Origin: Actinomycetota bacterium
GTDB taxonomy: Bacteria > Actinomycetota > Geothermincolia > Fen-727 > Anoxymicrobiaceae
Assembly: GCA_016649525.1 (NCBI GenBank)
Contig: JAENXM010000014.1
Span: forward strand, 1 to 15,034
Direction: 5' to 3'
DNA length: 15,034 nucleotides
The notes beneath the pieces were generated by a model. The model worked only from the letters and a program-made list of their open reading frames with translations. It was not told where the DNA came from and did not search any database. Of this stretch, positions 1-6,896 are shown in pieces. The translations under genes were made by a program, and so were the position numbers. Positions within the stretch are counted from its first letter, which is position 1, and the number at the start of each line of letters is the position of its first letter.

Positions 1-183
1 CGCGAGTTCTATATCGGTGAGGAATGCCACAGGGTCGAAGGGGTCACGGCGACGTGGCTCGAGGAGACCGCCGGGTTCTCCGGCATGACCCGCCAGGTCT
101 GGCGTGTAATAGACCAGCACGACATGCCTTACAGGTTGACCTATTACCGGGTCTCAGATTTCTGGGAGATAGGCAAGGACTGA
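1..183 (+). CDS. 3' end of a small protein of unknown function
   Basis: The frame is open from base 1 to a TGA at 181-183 and gives the last 60 residues, beginning REFYIGEECHRVEGVTATWL and ending DFWEIGKD. The fragment is rich in aromatic and beta-branched residues (YRLTYYRVSDFWEI), suggesting a small all-beta fold. The spacing of an 'RV..V...W' stretch, a 'VWRV' strand and a final aromatic strand is reminiscent of the small DUF6504-type proteins of Actinobacteria, but that is an impression and not a family assignment. The start lies outside the window. The gene converges on the RRM gene at 428-703; no U-tract terminator follows it. Confidence 0.6.
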   Translation, partial: REFYIGEECHRVEGVTATWLEETAGFSGMTRQVWRVIDQHDMPYRLTYYRVSDFWEIGKD

Positions 184-377
184 GAATCCTGGTGTCCCGG
201 GTCTCGCCGATGCGGTGTCGAGGTCAAGCCTGTGCGGTCCTCGCGCCGACGGCGACTCTCTCCCTGTTCCTCCAGTCGATGGGAACCGCAATCACGTTGC
301 CCAGCTGATACCTGGGGATGTCGGCCTGGTCGATCAAGCATTTTGTCTTGACCTGATGATCTAATCTACATGCGCTC

Positions 378-410
378 GGACCGGTGATCCGTTTACACGG
401 CCGCCGGTCC
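378..410. other. Stem-loop between convergent genes
   Basis: GGACCGG (378-384) pairs perfectly with CCGGTCC (404-410). Inside it CCGT (389-392) pairs with ACGG across a TTAC loop, so the whole 33 nt folds as a two-tier hairpin. It lies 18 nt beyond the stop codon of the RRM gene (minus strand) and downstream of the plus-strand gene ending at 183. Neither strand has a following U-tract, so it is a poor intrinsic terminator; it may protect a 3' end or act with Rho. Confidence 0.35.
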
Positions 411-427
411 GGCACACATAGAAGCCT

Positions 428-703
428 TTAGTACCGGTAGGAGCGTGTTTGCGTGCGCTCTGTCCTGGGCTTGGCCTCGTTCACGTTCATACTGCGGCCG
501 TCAAGGTCTTTGTTGTTCAAACCCTCGATCGCTGCTTTTGCCTCGGCGTCGTTGCTCATCCCGACAAAGCCGAATCCCTTCGACCTGCCGGTACTGCGAT
601 CGATGATTATGTCCACCGAATCCACCGTGCCGAACTCGCTGAAGGCCGCCCTGATGTCTTCGTCGTTAACGGAATAACTCAGATTACCAACGTATATGTT
701 CAC
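428..703 (-). CDS. Single-RRM RNA-binding protein
   Basis: This 91-residue protein is one RNA recognition motif with a short basic tail. RNP2 is IYVGNL (residues 3-8) and RNP1 is KGFGFVGM (42-49). RNP1 carries Met where the consensus aromatic last residue would be, but the two RNA-stacking aromatics remain. The tail (about 78-91) is rich in Arg, Thr and Tyr. It resembles the bacterial Rbp proteins known in cyanobacteria and other phyla, which bind single-stranded RNA and are often cold-induced; the target here is unknown. The start is GTG at 701-703, preceded by a near-perfect Shine-Dalgarno (AAAGGAGGTG, 711-720). An extended -10 promoter (795-803) and an intrinsic terminator (727-755) precede the Shine-Dalgarno, so expression probably depends on read-through. 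Confidence 0.93.
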   Translation of the reverse strand: MNIYVGNLSYSVNDEDIRAAFSEFGTVDSVDIIIDRSTGRSKGFGFVGMSNDAEAKAAIEGLNNKDLDGRSMNVNEAKPRTERTQTRSYRY

Positions 704-726
704 TCTATTACACCTCCTTTATACAT

Positions 727-755
727 AAAAAAAGCCCCGAGGTTCGCTCCTCGGG
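727..755 (-). terminator. Intrinsic terminator in the RRM gene leader (possible attenuator)
   Basis: On the minus strand CCCGAGG (755-749) and CCTCGGG (742-736) form a 7-bp GC-rich stem with a 6-nt loop. GC and seven consecutive T residues (733-727) follow. The Shine-Dalgarno of the RRM gene starts only about 7 nt after the T-run, leaving no room for another promoter. The hairpin therefore lies inside the 5' leader of the RRM mRNA, or it ends the upstream thioesterase transcript, or both. Confidence 0.8.
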
Positions 756-794
756 ACAAATACTACTCAACCTAAAGAACTCTAGCTCGGTGCC

Positions 795-803
795 ATTATA
801 GCA
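795..803 (-). promoter_or_regulatory. Extended -10 promoter of the RRM gene
   Basis: The minus strand reads TGC-TATAAT, a perfect extended -10 element, with TATAAT at 800-795. No good -35 hexamer stands 16-18 bp upstream, where the palindromic repeat 810-893 begins. Transcription would start near 788 and make a leader of about 85 nt containing the 727-755 terminator. Confidence 0.55.
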
Positions 804-809
804 TACTAA

Positions 810-893
810 TTGGGGTCAGGTCTTGATTCTTGACTCTTGGAACCGCATCTCAATCCTTGAACGTAAAAGTCAAGAATCAAGACCTGACCCCAA
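810..893. repeat. 84-bp palindromic repeat (REP/MITE-like)
   Basis: Two 26-bp arms (810-835 and 868-893) are perfect reverse complements around a 32-bp centre. Each arm, read inward, begins TTGGGGTCAGGTCTTGATTC. Ends of the GGGGTCAG type recall palindromic repeats mobilised by REP-associated tyrosine (Y1) transposases; no transposase is present here, so that link is inference. The right arm overlaps the last codons and stop of the thioesterase gene, and the left arm abuts the extended -10 of the RRM gene. A second element with a similar GGGGTC end lies at 11603-11680. Confidence 0.75.
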
Positions 894-1347
894 GCTCGCG
901 GACCATGTAGGTGGAGATCCCCTTGGCAACGAGCTCGCCGTCTTCGCCGGTAACATCGACCTCGCAGATTGCTATGCGCTTTCCTTTCTGGACCACCTGC
1001 CCGCGGGCATGCAGCACGCCCTCTTTTACGGGGGAGCAGAAGTTCACCTTCAGCTCGATCGTGACGGGCCTCTCTTTGTCCTTGTCGAGCAGCGTAGCGA
1101 TAGCGACACCTGAAGCCGAATCGGCGATGGAGGTTACCTCGCCCACGTGCAGGATCCCGCTTACGTTCCAGAGGTTCTTCCCGACCGGCATCTCGAACGT
1201 GGCCCAGCCCGGGCCGAGACCGGTGACCCTCAAGCCCATGTGCTGGTAGACGGGAGAGTTCTCGAGGCGGTCGCGGATGATCGCCTTGTACGTCTCCTCC
1301 TCCTCGGGAGTGCAGGCACCCCAGGGTCTCTCCTCGCCATCAGTCAC
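877..1347 (-). CDS. PaaI-type hotdog thioesterase
   Basis: This 156-residue protein has the size and pattern of a PaaI/YdiI-like acyl-CoA thioesterase, which hydrolyses acyl-CoA esters in the cytoplasm as an oligomer of hotdog folds. The helix signature is GILHVGEVTSIADSASGVAI (about 64-83): His67, with HVG replacing the usual HGG, then Asp76 in the active-site helix. The strands TIELKVNFCSPV and GKRIAICEVDV follow. The start is GTG at 1345-1347, with a weak AGGGG as ribosome site. Only 4 bp separate it from the stop of the epimerase gene, so the two are cotranscribed. The final ELGVRS and the TGA stop are encoded by the repeat 810-893, so the native C-terminus has probably been replaced. The acyl-CoA substrate cannot be predicted. 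Confidence 0.88.
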   Translation of the reverse strand: MTDGEERPWGACTPEEEETYKAIIRDRLENSPVYQHMGLRVTGLGPGWATFEMPVGKNLWNVSGILHVGEVTSIADSASGVAIATLLDKDKERPVTIELKVNFCSPVKEGVLHARGQVVQKGKRIAICEVDVTGEDGELVAKGISTYMVRELGVRS

Positions 1348-1351
1348 GCTC

Positions 1352-2302
1352 TTACCCCTGTCTCCGGAACCACTCGATCACGTCATCCAGGCCCGATTCA
1401 AGGTCTACCTCGGGCGCCCATCCAAGGAGCCTCATCGCCTTGCTTATATCGGGCCGCCTCATGTGCGGGTCGTCCTGCGGGAACTCTTTGAACTCCATGG
1501 ATGACGTGGAGCCTGTCTTCTGCCGGATGAAGTTCGCGAGGTCGATCACGCGCATCTCGTTAGGGTTGCCGAGGTTCACGATCTCGGCCCCCGCCGCGGG
1601 GTTGGACAAGGCAAGCATGAGGCCCCTCACCATATCGCTCACATGACAGAAGCTCCTCGTCTGGTCGCCGTCGCCGTAGATGGTCAGGGGCTCGCCGGCA
1701 AGAGCCTGGCGTACGAAGTTCGGTATGACCCTTCCGTCTTCTCTTCGCATGCGCGGACCGTACGTGTTGAATATTCTGACGATGACCACGTCAACGTCGT
1801 GCTCGCGCTCGTAGGCCTTGCACAGTGCCTCGGCGAACCTCTTCCCCTCATCGTAGCAGGAGCGGGGGCCTACCGGGTTGACGTGGCCGAAGTAATCCTC
1901 CGCCTGGGGGCTGACTTCGGGGTCCCCGTACACCTCCGAGGTAGAGCTCAAGATAATGCGCACCCCGAGCCGCTTCGCGAGCTCGAGGCAGTTCTTCGTG
2001 CCGACCGCGTTCGCGAGCATCGTCTTGATCGGCATGTTCACGTAGTCGACCGGGCTCGCCGGGCTCGCGAGGTGGAATATGCAGTCAACTTCGTAGTCCA
2101 TGGGATCCGTGACGTCCTTCTCCTCCAGGGAGAAGTCAGGGTGCCCCATCGCTTCTTTTATGTTTGAAGGGTCTCCAGTAAGGAAGTTGTCGACGCAGAT
2201 TACCCTGTAATCCCTGCCCAACAGCTCATCGCAGAGGTACGAGCCTATGAACCCGCCTCCACCTGTAACCAGCGCCCTTCTTCCGGTCTTTCCAGCAACC
2301 AT
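1352..2302 (-). CDS. UDP-glucuronate decarboxylase-like NAD-dependent epimerase (extended SDR)
   Basis: This 316-residue extended short-chain dehydrogenase most resembles UDP-glucuronic acid decarboxylase (UDP-xylose synthase, Uxs), a cytosolic NAD+ enzyme making UDP-xylose for glycans. GGGGFIG (14-20) binds NAD. TSEVYGDPEVSPQ (121-133) contains the Glu and Thr/Ser expected near the active site. RSCYDEGKR (147-155) has catalytic Tyr150 and Lys154 and is the typical Uxs form of YxxxK. RIFNTYGPRM (177-186) lines the sugar-nucleotide pocket. The length is right for a full bacterial enzyme. The start is ATG at 2300-2302 with AAGGAAA upstream. It heads an operon with the thioesterase, which does not suggest a joint pathway. 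dTDP-glucose 4,6-dehydratase or GalE-like activity is the alternative, but the RSCYDEGKR block favours Uxs. Confidence 0.9.
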   Translation of the reverse strand: MVAGKTGRRALVTGGGGFIGSYLCDELLGRDYRVICVDNFLTGDPSNIKEAMGHPDFSLEEKDVTDPMDYEVDCIFHLASPASPVDYVNMPIKTMLANAVGTKNCLELAKRLGVRIILSSTSEVYGDPEVSPQAEDYFGHVNPVGPRSCYDEGKRFAEALCKAYEREHDVDVVIVRIFNTYGPRMRREDGRVIPNFVRQALAGEPLTIYGDGDQTRSFCHVSDMVRGLMLALSNPAAGAEIVNLGNPNEMRVIDLANFIRQKTGSTSSMEFKEFPQDDPHMRRPDISKAMRLLGWAPEVDLESGLDDVIEWFRRQG

Positions 2303-2422
2303 TTTGTTTCCTTAAGCGGACGATACCGGCAAACCTCTTAGAACGTACGTAAAACTTAACCGAAACGGCCGCGTTTGTCACCCGAGGCTTTCCTAAGTCC
2401 CCGCTATATGGACGCGGTCCTG

Positions 2423-2431
2423 TGTTAGAAT
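2423..2431 (+). promoter_or_regulatory. Extended -10 promoter giving a probable leaderless mRNA
   Basis: TGT-TAGAAT (TG at 2423-2424, hexamer 2426-2431) is an extended -10 element. The hydrolase ATG begins at 2441, only 9 nt further on, where transcription itself would start. No Shine-Dalgarno stands between them (ACTCGCGCT). No -35 consensus is visible. Confidence 0.55.
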
Positions 2432-2440
2432 ACTCGCGCT

Positions 2441-3721
2441 ATGAGAAAAGACTCCCTGGAAGAAGAAAAACCGAGTTTCTTGAAGGCTGCCCTGCTTCTA
2501 CCGGTGCTCGCTCTGCTCCTGCCTTTGGTGGTTACCCTGGCTTTGATCGTCTACGTAGCCGTCCGCTACCGTGGTGCAAGTCCCACGGCCGCGATTCCCG
2601 TCGGCGGCGGAGGTGAAAAACGTGCCGGGGTGAAGACGATGTCCGAGGTAATGGAGAAGATCAGGGCGATACCGTTCAAACCCCGCATTTCACACCAGTT
2701 CGCCACGGCCGCTCTCGCGCTGTTAGATACGATCCCCATGTTGCTCAACATGAGCAGGACTACGGCCGGCGTTATCTATCCCTACCCGGGCGTTTTCGAG
2801 CCGGTAATGCTCCAGTCACAGGACGGGACACCGATCTGCGGCCTTCTCGCTACGCAGCCCGGCGCCGGTCAACGGCCCGCGATCATATTCGTGCACGGGC
2901 TGTTCGGCAGCAAGAACTCATTTACCACTCAGGCCCTCGCTCTCAAGGCCTACTACGACTGGGGGTTCCATGTCTTTGCCCTCGACCTGCGAAACTTCGG
3001 AGACTCGAGCCGTTTCTCCGAAGCCCCCACCTGCTGGGGATACCGCGAATCAGACGACATCCTGGCTGCGGCGGAGTACCTTGAATCGATCGACCAGGTG
3101 AGCACCGTCGCCCTGTGCGGCGGCAGCATGGGCGCGGCTTCGGCGCTTCTGGCCGCAGGAAGGTCACGGCTGGACGGCCCTCTCTCCGGAGGGGTGATAG
3201 CCCTCAACGGTTACGCCGACGCGGAAAGGATAGTCGGCTACATCTCGAGCGTCTCCCGGCCGTGGGTGGAGCGGTCGATCATCTGGTTCTTCTTCCGTCT
3301 GTTGCTTCTCCTCAAAACGACACTCGAAGGACCGCGCCCCTTCACCGATTTCAAGGAGTATACGAGGGAGGTGAGCGGCCAGTACTACGAGATCAGCGAC
3401 ATCGACCTCTACCGCAAGGCAAGCCCGGTGAATTTTGTGGGGGAGATAGAAGTTCCCTGTCTTGTATTACACGCCGTGGACGACCTTATTGTACCCGTCG
3501 GTGAAGCGGAAGAACTCCAGACGGCGACCAGGGATAATCCCGTGGTTGAAGTAATGATAATGCCCGGCGGGGGGCACGTGCTCTACGCTGCCACGGACCC
3601 GGGGTGGTTCTACAAGGTGCTGGAGACCTTTTTCACTTACTGGGGGGAGTATGAGCTCGGCCCGCACTCGAGCACAGAGGGCTTTGACAGCATCGATCTG
3701 TACGGAAACCCCGATAATTAG
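2441..3721 (+). CDS. Membrane-anchored alpha/beta hydrolase
   Basis: The 426 residues comprise one N-terminal transmembrane segment (about 13-43, Leu/Val-rich), a Gly-rich linker and an alpha/beta hydrolase domain (about 120-405). VHGLFGS (151-157) is the oxyanion region. The nucleophile elbow is GGSMG with Ser229, Asp347 or Asp348 (HAVDDLIVP) is the acid, and His379 (GGGHVLYA) completes the triad. A hydrophobic insertion (280-292, FFFRLLLLL) may be a lid or a membrane contact. The arrangement is like the YheT/EMB8 esterase branch; the substrate is unknown, with lipids or acyl esters plausible. The start is ATG at 2441, which keeps the membrane anchor. It has no Shine-Dalgarno and sits 9 nt after an extended -10, so the mRNA is probably leaderless. 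A later ATG (2639) with GGGGTGAAG would give a soluble form. A second hydrolase follows after 40 bp. Confidence 0.88.
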   Translation: MRKDSLEEEKPSFLKAALLLPVLALLLPLVVTLALIVYVAVRYRGASPTAAIPVGGGGEKRAGVKTMSEVMEKIRAIPFKPRISHQFATAALALLDTIPMLLNMSRTTAGVIYPYPGVFEPVMLQSQDGTPICGLLATQPGAGQRPAIIFVHGLFGSKNSFTTQALALKAYYDWGFHVFALDLRNFGDSSRFSEAPTCWGYRESDDILAAAEYLESIDQVSTVALCGGSMGAASALLAAGRSRLDGPLSGGVIALNGYADAERIVGYISSVSRPWVERSIIWFFFRLLLLLKTTLEGPRPFTDFKEYTREVSGQYYEISDIDLYRKASPVNFVGEIEVPCLVLHAVDDLIVPVGEAEELQTATRDNPVVEVMIMPGGGHVLYAATDPGWFYKVLETFFTYWGEYELGPHSSTEGFDSIDLYGNPDN

Positions 3722-3761
3722 ACTCTGACAATAGGGCCACAAGGGAAACGGAGGACAGGAA

Positions 3762-4568
3762 ATGGAGCTCAAGACGCTGGAGATCCCGCCGGGAACCGAC
3801 GTGATGGAGGATGGGAAGCCCTTTTTCTTTGACGGCGACCACAGGATCGGGTGCCTGCTCATCCACGGCTTCACGGGCACGACATCGAGCATGAAACCCA
3901 TGGGCGAGTTCCTGGCCGCGAAGGGGTTGACCGTTCTCGGGCCGAGGCTCCCCGGCCACGGCACTGACGTAAAAGACATGGCGCGCTGGTCATATACCGA
4001 CTGGACATCCACGGTCGAGACGGCGCTCGAGGAACTGGGGTCGCTCTGCGATAAGGTATTCGTGGCGGGTCTCTCACTGGGCGCTACATTGACGCTTTAC
4101 CTCGGGGAGAACTATCCTGACCGCATATCGGGCATCATACCTATCTCCTCGGCGGGAGTTCCCAAACTTGTAATCAGCTTCATTCTAAACCAAGCGCAAA
4201 AGGTCGTCCCGATTGTGAAGCACGTCATCAAGACGCTTCCCGGTGTCTCCAACGACGTTAAAGACCCAGACGTCAAAGAGATAGCCTACGACAAGTACTC
4301 CACGAACGCCGCCCACGAATACAAGAAGCTCTCCGTCGCGGTCACGGCGGACCTCGGGCGGATCACAATGCCTATCAAGATATTCCACGCGCGGGAGGAC
4401 CACGTCATCCCGACCGAGAACGCCCTGTTCGTCTTCGACCACGTCAGCTCTTCCGACAAAGAACTCATCTGGCTCGAGAACTCTTACCACGTGGCCACCA
4501 TCGACCTCGACAGGAAACTGATATTCAGGGAAAGCTACGATTTCATGACGAGGGTCGCGGCGGGGTGA
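3762..4568 (+). CDS. Carboxylesterase / monoacylglycerol lipase-like alpha/beta hydrolase
   Basis: This 268-residue cytosolic hydrolase resembles the Est30/monoglyceride lipase group, which cleaves short carboxylic esters or monoacylglycerols. LLIHGFTGTTSSM (32-44) holds the oxyanion loop, and RLPGHGTD (62-69) is typical of the group. GLSLG places the nucleophile at Ser105, HAREDHVIP (209-217) gives Asp213, and NSYHVATID (240-248) gives His243. The SxHV(A/L)T(I/L)D ending is characteristic of Est30-type enzymes. There is no signal peptide. ATG 3762 is preceded by GGAGG (3750-3754) at good spacing. It lies 40 bp after another hydrolase of the same superfamily but a different branch, probably in one transcript. 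It converges with pilT (27-bp gap), and I see no terminator between them. Confidence 0.9.
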   Translation: MELKTLEIPPGTDVMEDGKPFFFDGDHRIGCLLIHGFTGTTSSMKPMGEFLAAKGLTVLGPRLPGHGTDVKDMARWSYTDWTSTVETALEELGSLCDKVFVAGLSLGATLTLYLGENYPDRISGIIPISSAGVPKLVISFILNQAQKVVPIVKHVIKTLPGVSNDVKDPDVKEIAYDKYSTNAAHEYKKLSVAVTADLGRITMPIKIFHAREDHVIPTENALFVFDHVSSSDKELIWLENSYHVATIDLDRKLIFRESYDFMTRVAAG

Positions 4569-4595
4569 GCCTCAGGCCTGACAGGCATCCGGGAC

Positions 4596-5693
4596 TCATC
4601 GTATCGAGAGCGTCTCCTCGACGGGAAGACCCATCTGCTTCGTCATCAGGATGAAATCGTGAGGCTGGTTCGAGGCCTTGAACGCCGTCTGGAAATCTAC
4701 CAGCCCGTCGGCGTAGAGCGACGCGAGGGACTGGTTGAACGTCTGCATACCGTAGAACTCACCGTCGGCGATGACCTCCCTCATGACGGCCGTCGTCTCC
4801 TCGTTCAGCAGGCACTCCGCGAGCCTGCCGTTCATGACCATTACCTCGATCGCGGGTATCCTGCCCGAACCATCGGCCCGCGGCAGCAGCATCTGGCTCG
4901 TGACGCCGGCAAGCGAGCTCGTGAGCATTATCCTCACCTGCTTCTGCATGCCGGCCGGGAAGAAGTCGATGAGCCTGTTAATCGTCTCGGTAGTATCCTG
5001 GGTGTGGAAGGTGGAGAGGACCAGGTGCCCGGTCATCGCGATGTTAATGGCGGCGGTGACCGTCTCGACGTCCCTCATCTCCCCCACAAGGATAACATCG
5101 GGGTCCTGGCGAGTTATGTGCCTGAGCGCCTCGGTGTATGACTCGGTGTCGGACCCGACCTCACGCTGGTGGATCAGGCACTTCCTGTCCGTGTGAAGGA
5201 TCTCAATAGGGTCCTCGATAGTTATGATGTTGAGCCTTTTGTTATCATTCAGCCAGTCGACCATGGCCGCCAGTGTCGTGGTCTTGCCGCTCCCGGTCGG
5301 CCCGGTTACAAGGAGCAGTCCCTTCGCCTCGTCCGACAGGCGTTCAAACGCGAGTGGCAGTCCCAGTTCCTTGAAAGAAGGGACCCTTGTCGTGAGTATC
5401 CGGCGGATCGACACACCGACAGTGCCCCTCTGCTTGAATATGTTTGCGCGGAACCTGCCCAGGCCCGCGACGCCGTAAGCGAAGTCGGCCTCGCTGGTCT
5501 CGTGGAAAGCCCGCGCCTGCTTCTCGTCCATTAGCGCGAAAGCGATATCCACCACTTCCGTCGCGGAAAGCTTCGGAAAATCCGTGTCCATCAGCACGCC
5601 GTCCACCCGGAGATACGGGGGGCTGCCGGCTTTAATATGGACGTCTGAAGCATCCTGCTCTACGGACAGGGCTAATAGCTCGTGAAGGTCCAC
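4596..5693 (-). CDS. pilT: PilT-type twitching motility (pilus retraction) ATPase
   Basis: PilT is the hexameric cytoplasmic ATPase that retracts type IV pili. From the GTG at 5691-5693 the product has 365 residues. The N-terminal domain has the family pattern ASDVHIKAGSPPYLRVDG. Walker A is GPTGSGKT (131-138), the Asp box IITIEDPIE is near 156-164, Walker B is DVILVGEMRD (199-208), and the His box MTGHLVLSTFHTQDT is near 220-234. I chose 5693 because PilT proteins begin close to this hydrophobic LLALSVEQ helix and GGTGG lies 5 nt upstream. An upstream GTG at 5753 is in frame, would add 20 residues and has no ribosome site. No pilB, pilC or pilin gene is near, so the partner machinery is elsewhere or this is an orphan retraction/secretion ATPase. 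It follows the HDAC gene on the same strand. Confidence 0.93.
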   Translation of the reverse strand: MDLHELLALSVEQDASDVHIKAGSPPYLRVDGVLMDTDFPKLSATEVVDIAFALMDEKQARAFHETSEADFAYGVAGLGRFRANIFKQRGTVGVSIRRILTTRVPSFKELGLPLAFERLSDEAKGLLLVTGPTGSGKTTTLAAMVDWLNDNKRLNIITIEDPIEILHTDRKCLIHQREVGSDTESYTEALRHITRQDPDVILVGEMRDVETVTAAINIAMTGHLVLSTFHTQDTTETINRLIDFFPAGMQKQVRIMLTSSLAGVTSQMLLPRADGSGRIPAIEVMVMNGRLAECLLNEETTAVMREVIADGEFYGMQTFNQSLASLYADGLVDFQTAFKASNQPHDFILMTKQMGLPVEETLSIR

Positions 5694-5768
5694 CTGCACC
5701 ACCTTGCGCTTGTGCTGTTTTACTCCTATATGAATCGGAATAAACAGCGCCACACTTTAAGGTCTGCG

Positions 5769-6809
5769 CTAGGCGGACTCAGTCCACTGTCTGGCGGTCT
5801 CCTCTATCACCTCGCCGGCCCTGTCCGGATAGGCGCTTGGCCGGGGTGGGTCATCTTTAAAAGGAACGTCCGCACCGGCCATTCCGGCCACGGTCTGAAC
5901 GACCGACCGGGCCTCCGCTTCCAGGTTATAACCGCCCTCCAGAGTGGCGATAAGCATGCCCTCGCAGCACGCGTCGGCGAGGCCGACCAGGTAGTCCGTG
6001 AGTTTCCTGTAGGAGCTGTCCGTAAGGCGCATCGAGCAGAGCAGGTCCCCGTCATGGCTGTCGTAGCCCGCCGAGAGCATGAGAAGCTCCGGGGCGAACC
6101 TCCGCCCCGCCGGGATGACAACCCTCTCGAAGGCCTGGGTGTAATGTTCCTCGCCGGTGCCGGCTGGAAACGGAAAATTTATCGTGTAACCCTTTCCTTT
6201 GCCCCGTCCAGTCTCGTCGAGCCATCCGGTGCCAGGATAATGCGGGTACTGATGCAGCGAGACGTAAAGGACCGCCGGGTCATCGTAAAATATCTCCTGG
6301 GTACCATTGCCGTGGTGCGCGTCCCAGTCGACTATCATCACCCGCTTGAGCTTCTTCTTTGACATGGCGTAGCGGGCCCCTATCGCGATGTTATTGAACA
6401 GGCAGAAACCCATCCCGCGGCCGGGAAGGGCGTGATGGCCTGGAGGCCTGACCAGGCAGAAGGACCGCTTGAAATCCCCGCCAAGGCATCCATCGACGCT
6501 GTCGAGCAGTGCGCCGGCCGCCCTCAACGCAGCGCGGTAAGACGCGCCCGACAGGGCTGTGTCCATGTCGAGGTTGCCGCCCCCGGAATCGGCGACCCTC
6601 CTGACCAGCTCGATGTACTTCGCCGTATGGACAAGCTCGATCTCCTCGACCGTCGCGTCCCTCGGCTGCCTGGCCTCGGCACTGTCAAGCACGCCGGACT
6701 CGCTGAGCGCGTTGAGCGTCACCGGCAACCGCTCGGGCCTTTCGGGGTGCCCGAATCCGGTTTCGTGCTGCTCGAAAAGTGGATCGTAGAAAAACACAGC
6801 CTCAGCCAC
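5769..6809 (-). CDS. Histone deacetylase family (AcuC/acetylpolyamine amidohydrolase-like) Zn hydrolase
   Basis: Members of this family remove acetyl groups from lysines, polyamines or related amides with a single zinc. The 346-residue protein has GHPERPERL near the N-terminus and the His-His dyad in RPPGHHALPG (His125, His126). Zinc ligands lie in VDWDAHHGNGTQ (Asp163, His165) and SAGYDSHDGD (Asp250), and EGGYNLEA carries the transition-state Tyr. All catalytic residues are present, so it should be active. GTG 6809 is chosen because GGAAGG stands 8 nt upstream; GTG 6818 would start 3 residues earlier with essentially no spacing. There is no signal peptide. No acetyl-CoA synthetase gene is adjacent, so a role reversing protein acetylation as AcuC does is possible but unproven. 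A terminator (6841-6861) separates it from the peptidase; it may share a transcript with pilT. Confidence 0.92.
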   Translation of the reverse strand: MAEAVFFYDPLFEQHETGFGHPERPERLPVTLNALSESGVLDSAEARQPRDATVEEIELVHTAKYIELVRRVADSGGGNLDMDTALSGASYRAALRAAGALLDSVDGCLGGDFKRSFCLVRPPGHHALPGRGMGFCLFNNIAIGARYAMSKKKLKRVMIVDWDAHHGNGTQEIFYDDPAVLYVSLHQYPHYPGTGWLDETGRGKGKGYTINFPFPAGTGEEHYTQAFERVVIPAGRRFAPELLMLSAGYDSHDGDLLCSMRLTDSSYRKLTDYLVGLADACCEGMLIATLEGGYNLEAEARSVVQTVAGMAGADVPFKDDPPRPSAYPDRAGEVIEETARQWTESA

Positions 6810-6840
6810 GCCACTCACCTTCCATCGCTCTTTTACGAGA

Positions 6841-6861
6841 AAGGCCCCTGCCGGGGCCTTT
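6841..6861 (-). terminator. Probable intrinsic terminator after the NlpC/P60 gene
   Basis: AAGGCCCC (6841-6848) and GGGGCCTT (6853-6860) form an 8-bp perfect stem with a 4-nt loop. On the minus strand it is followed by a weak U-tract (TTTCTCGT). It lies 36 bp beyond the stop of the peptidase gene and just ahead of the HDAC gene, so the HDAC gene probably needs its own start or read-through. Confidence 0.6.
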
Positions 6862-6896
6862 GCTTGCAGATATTTCGTTCCGTCCCGCCGGAAGTA

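Noticed and set aside
1643..2167. A 174-codon plus-strand open frame
   Set aside because: It is antisense to the conserved catalytic part of the uxs-like gene and has no ribosome site or family pattern.
2343..2350. ACGTACGT palindrome as an operator between divergent genes
   Set aside because: It is an isolated 8-bp palindrome without repeats, not positioned against a recognisable promoter; chance is sufficient.
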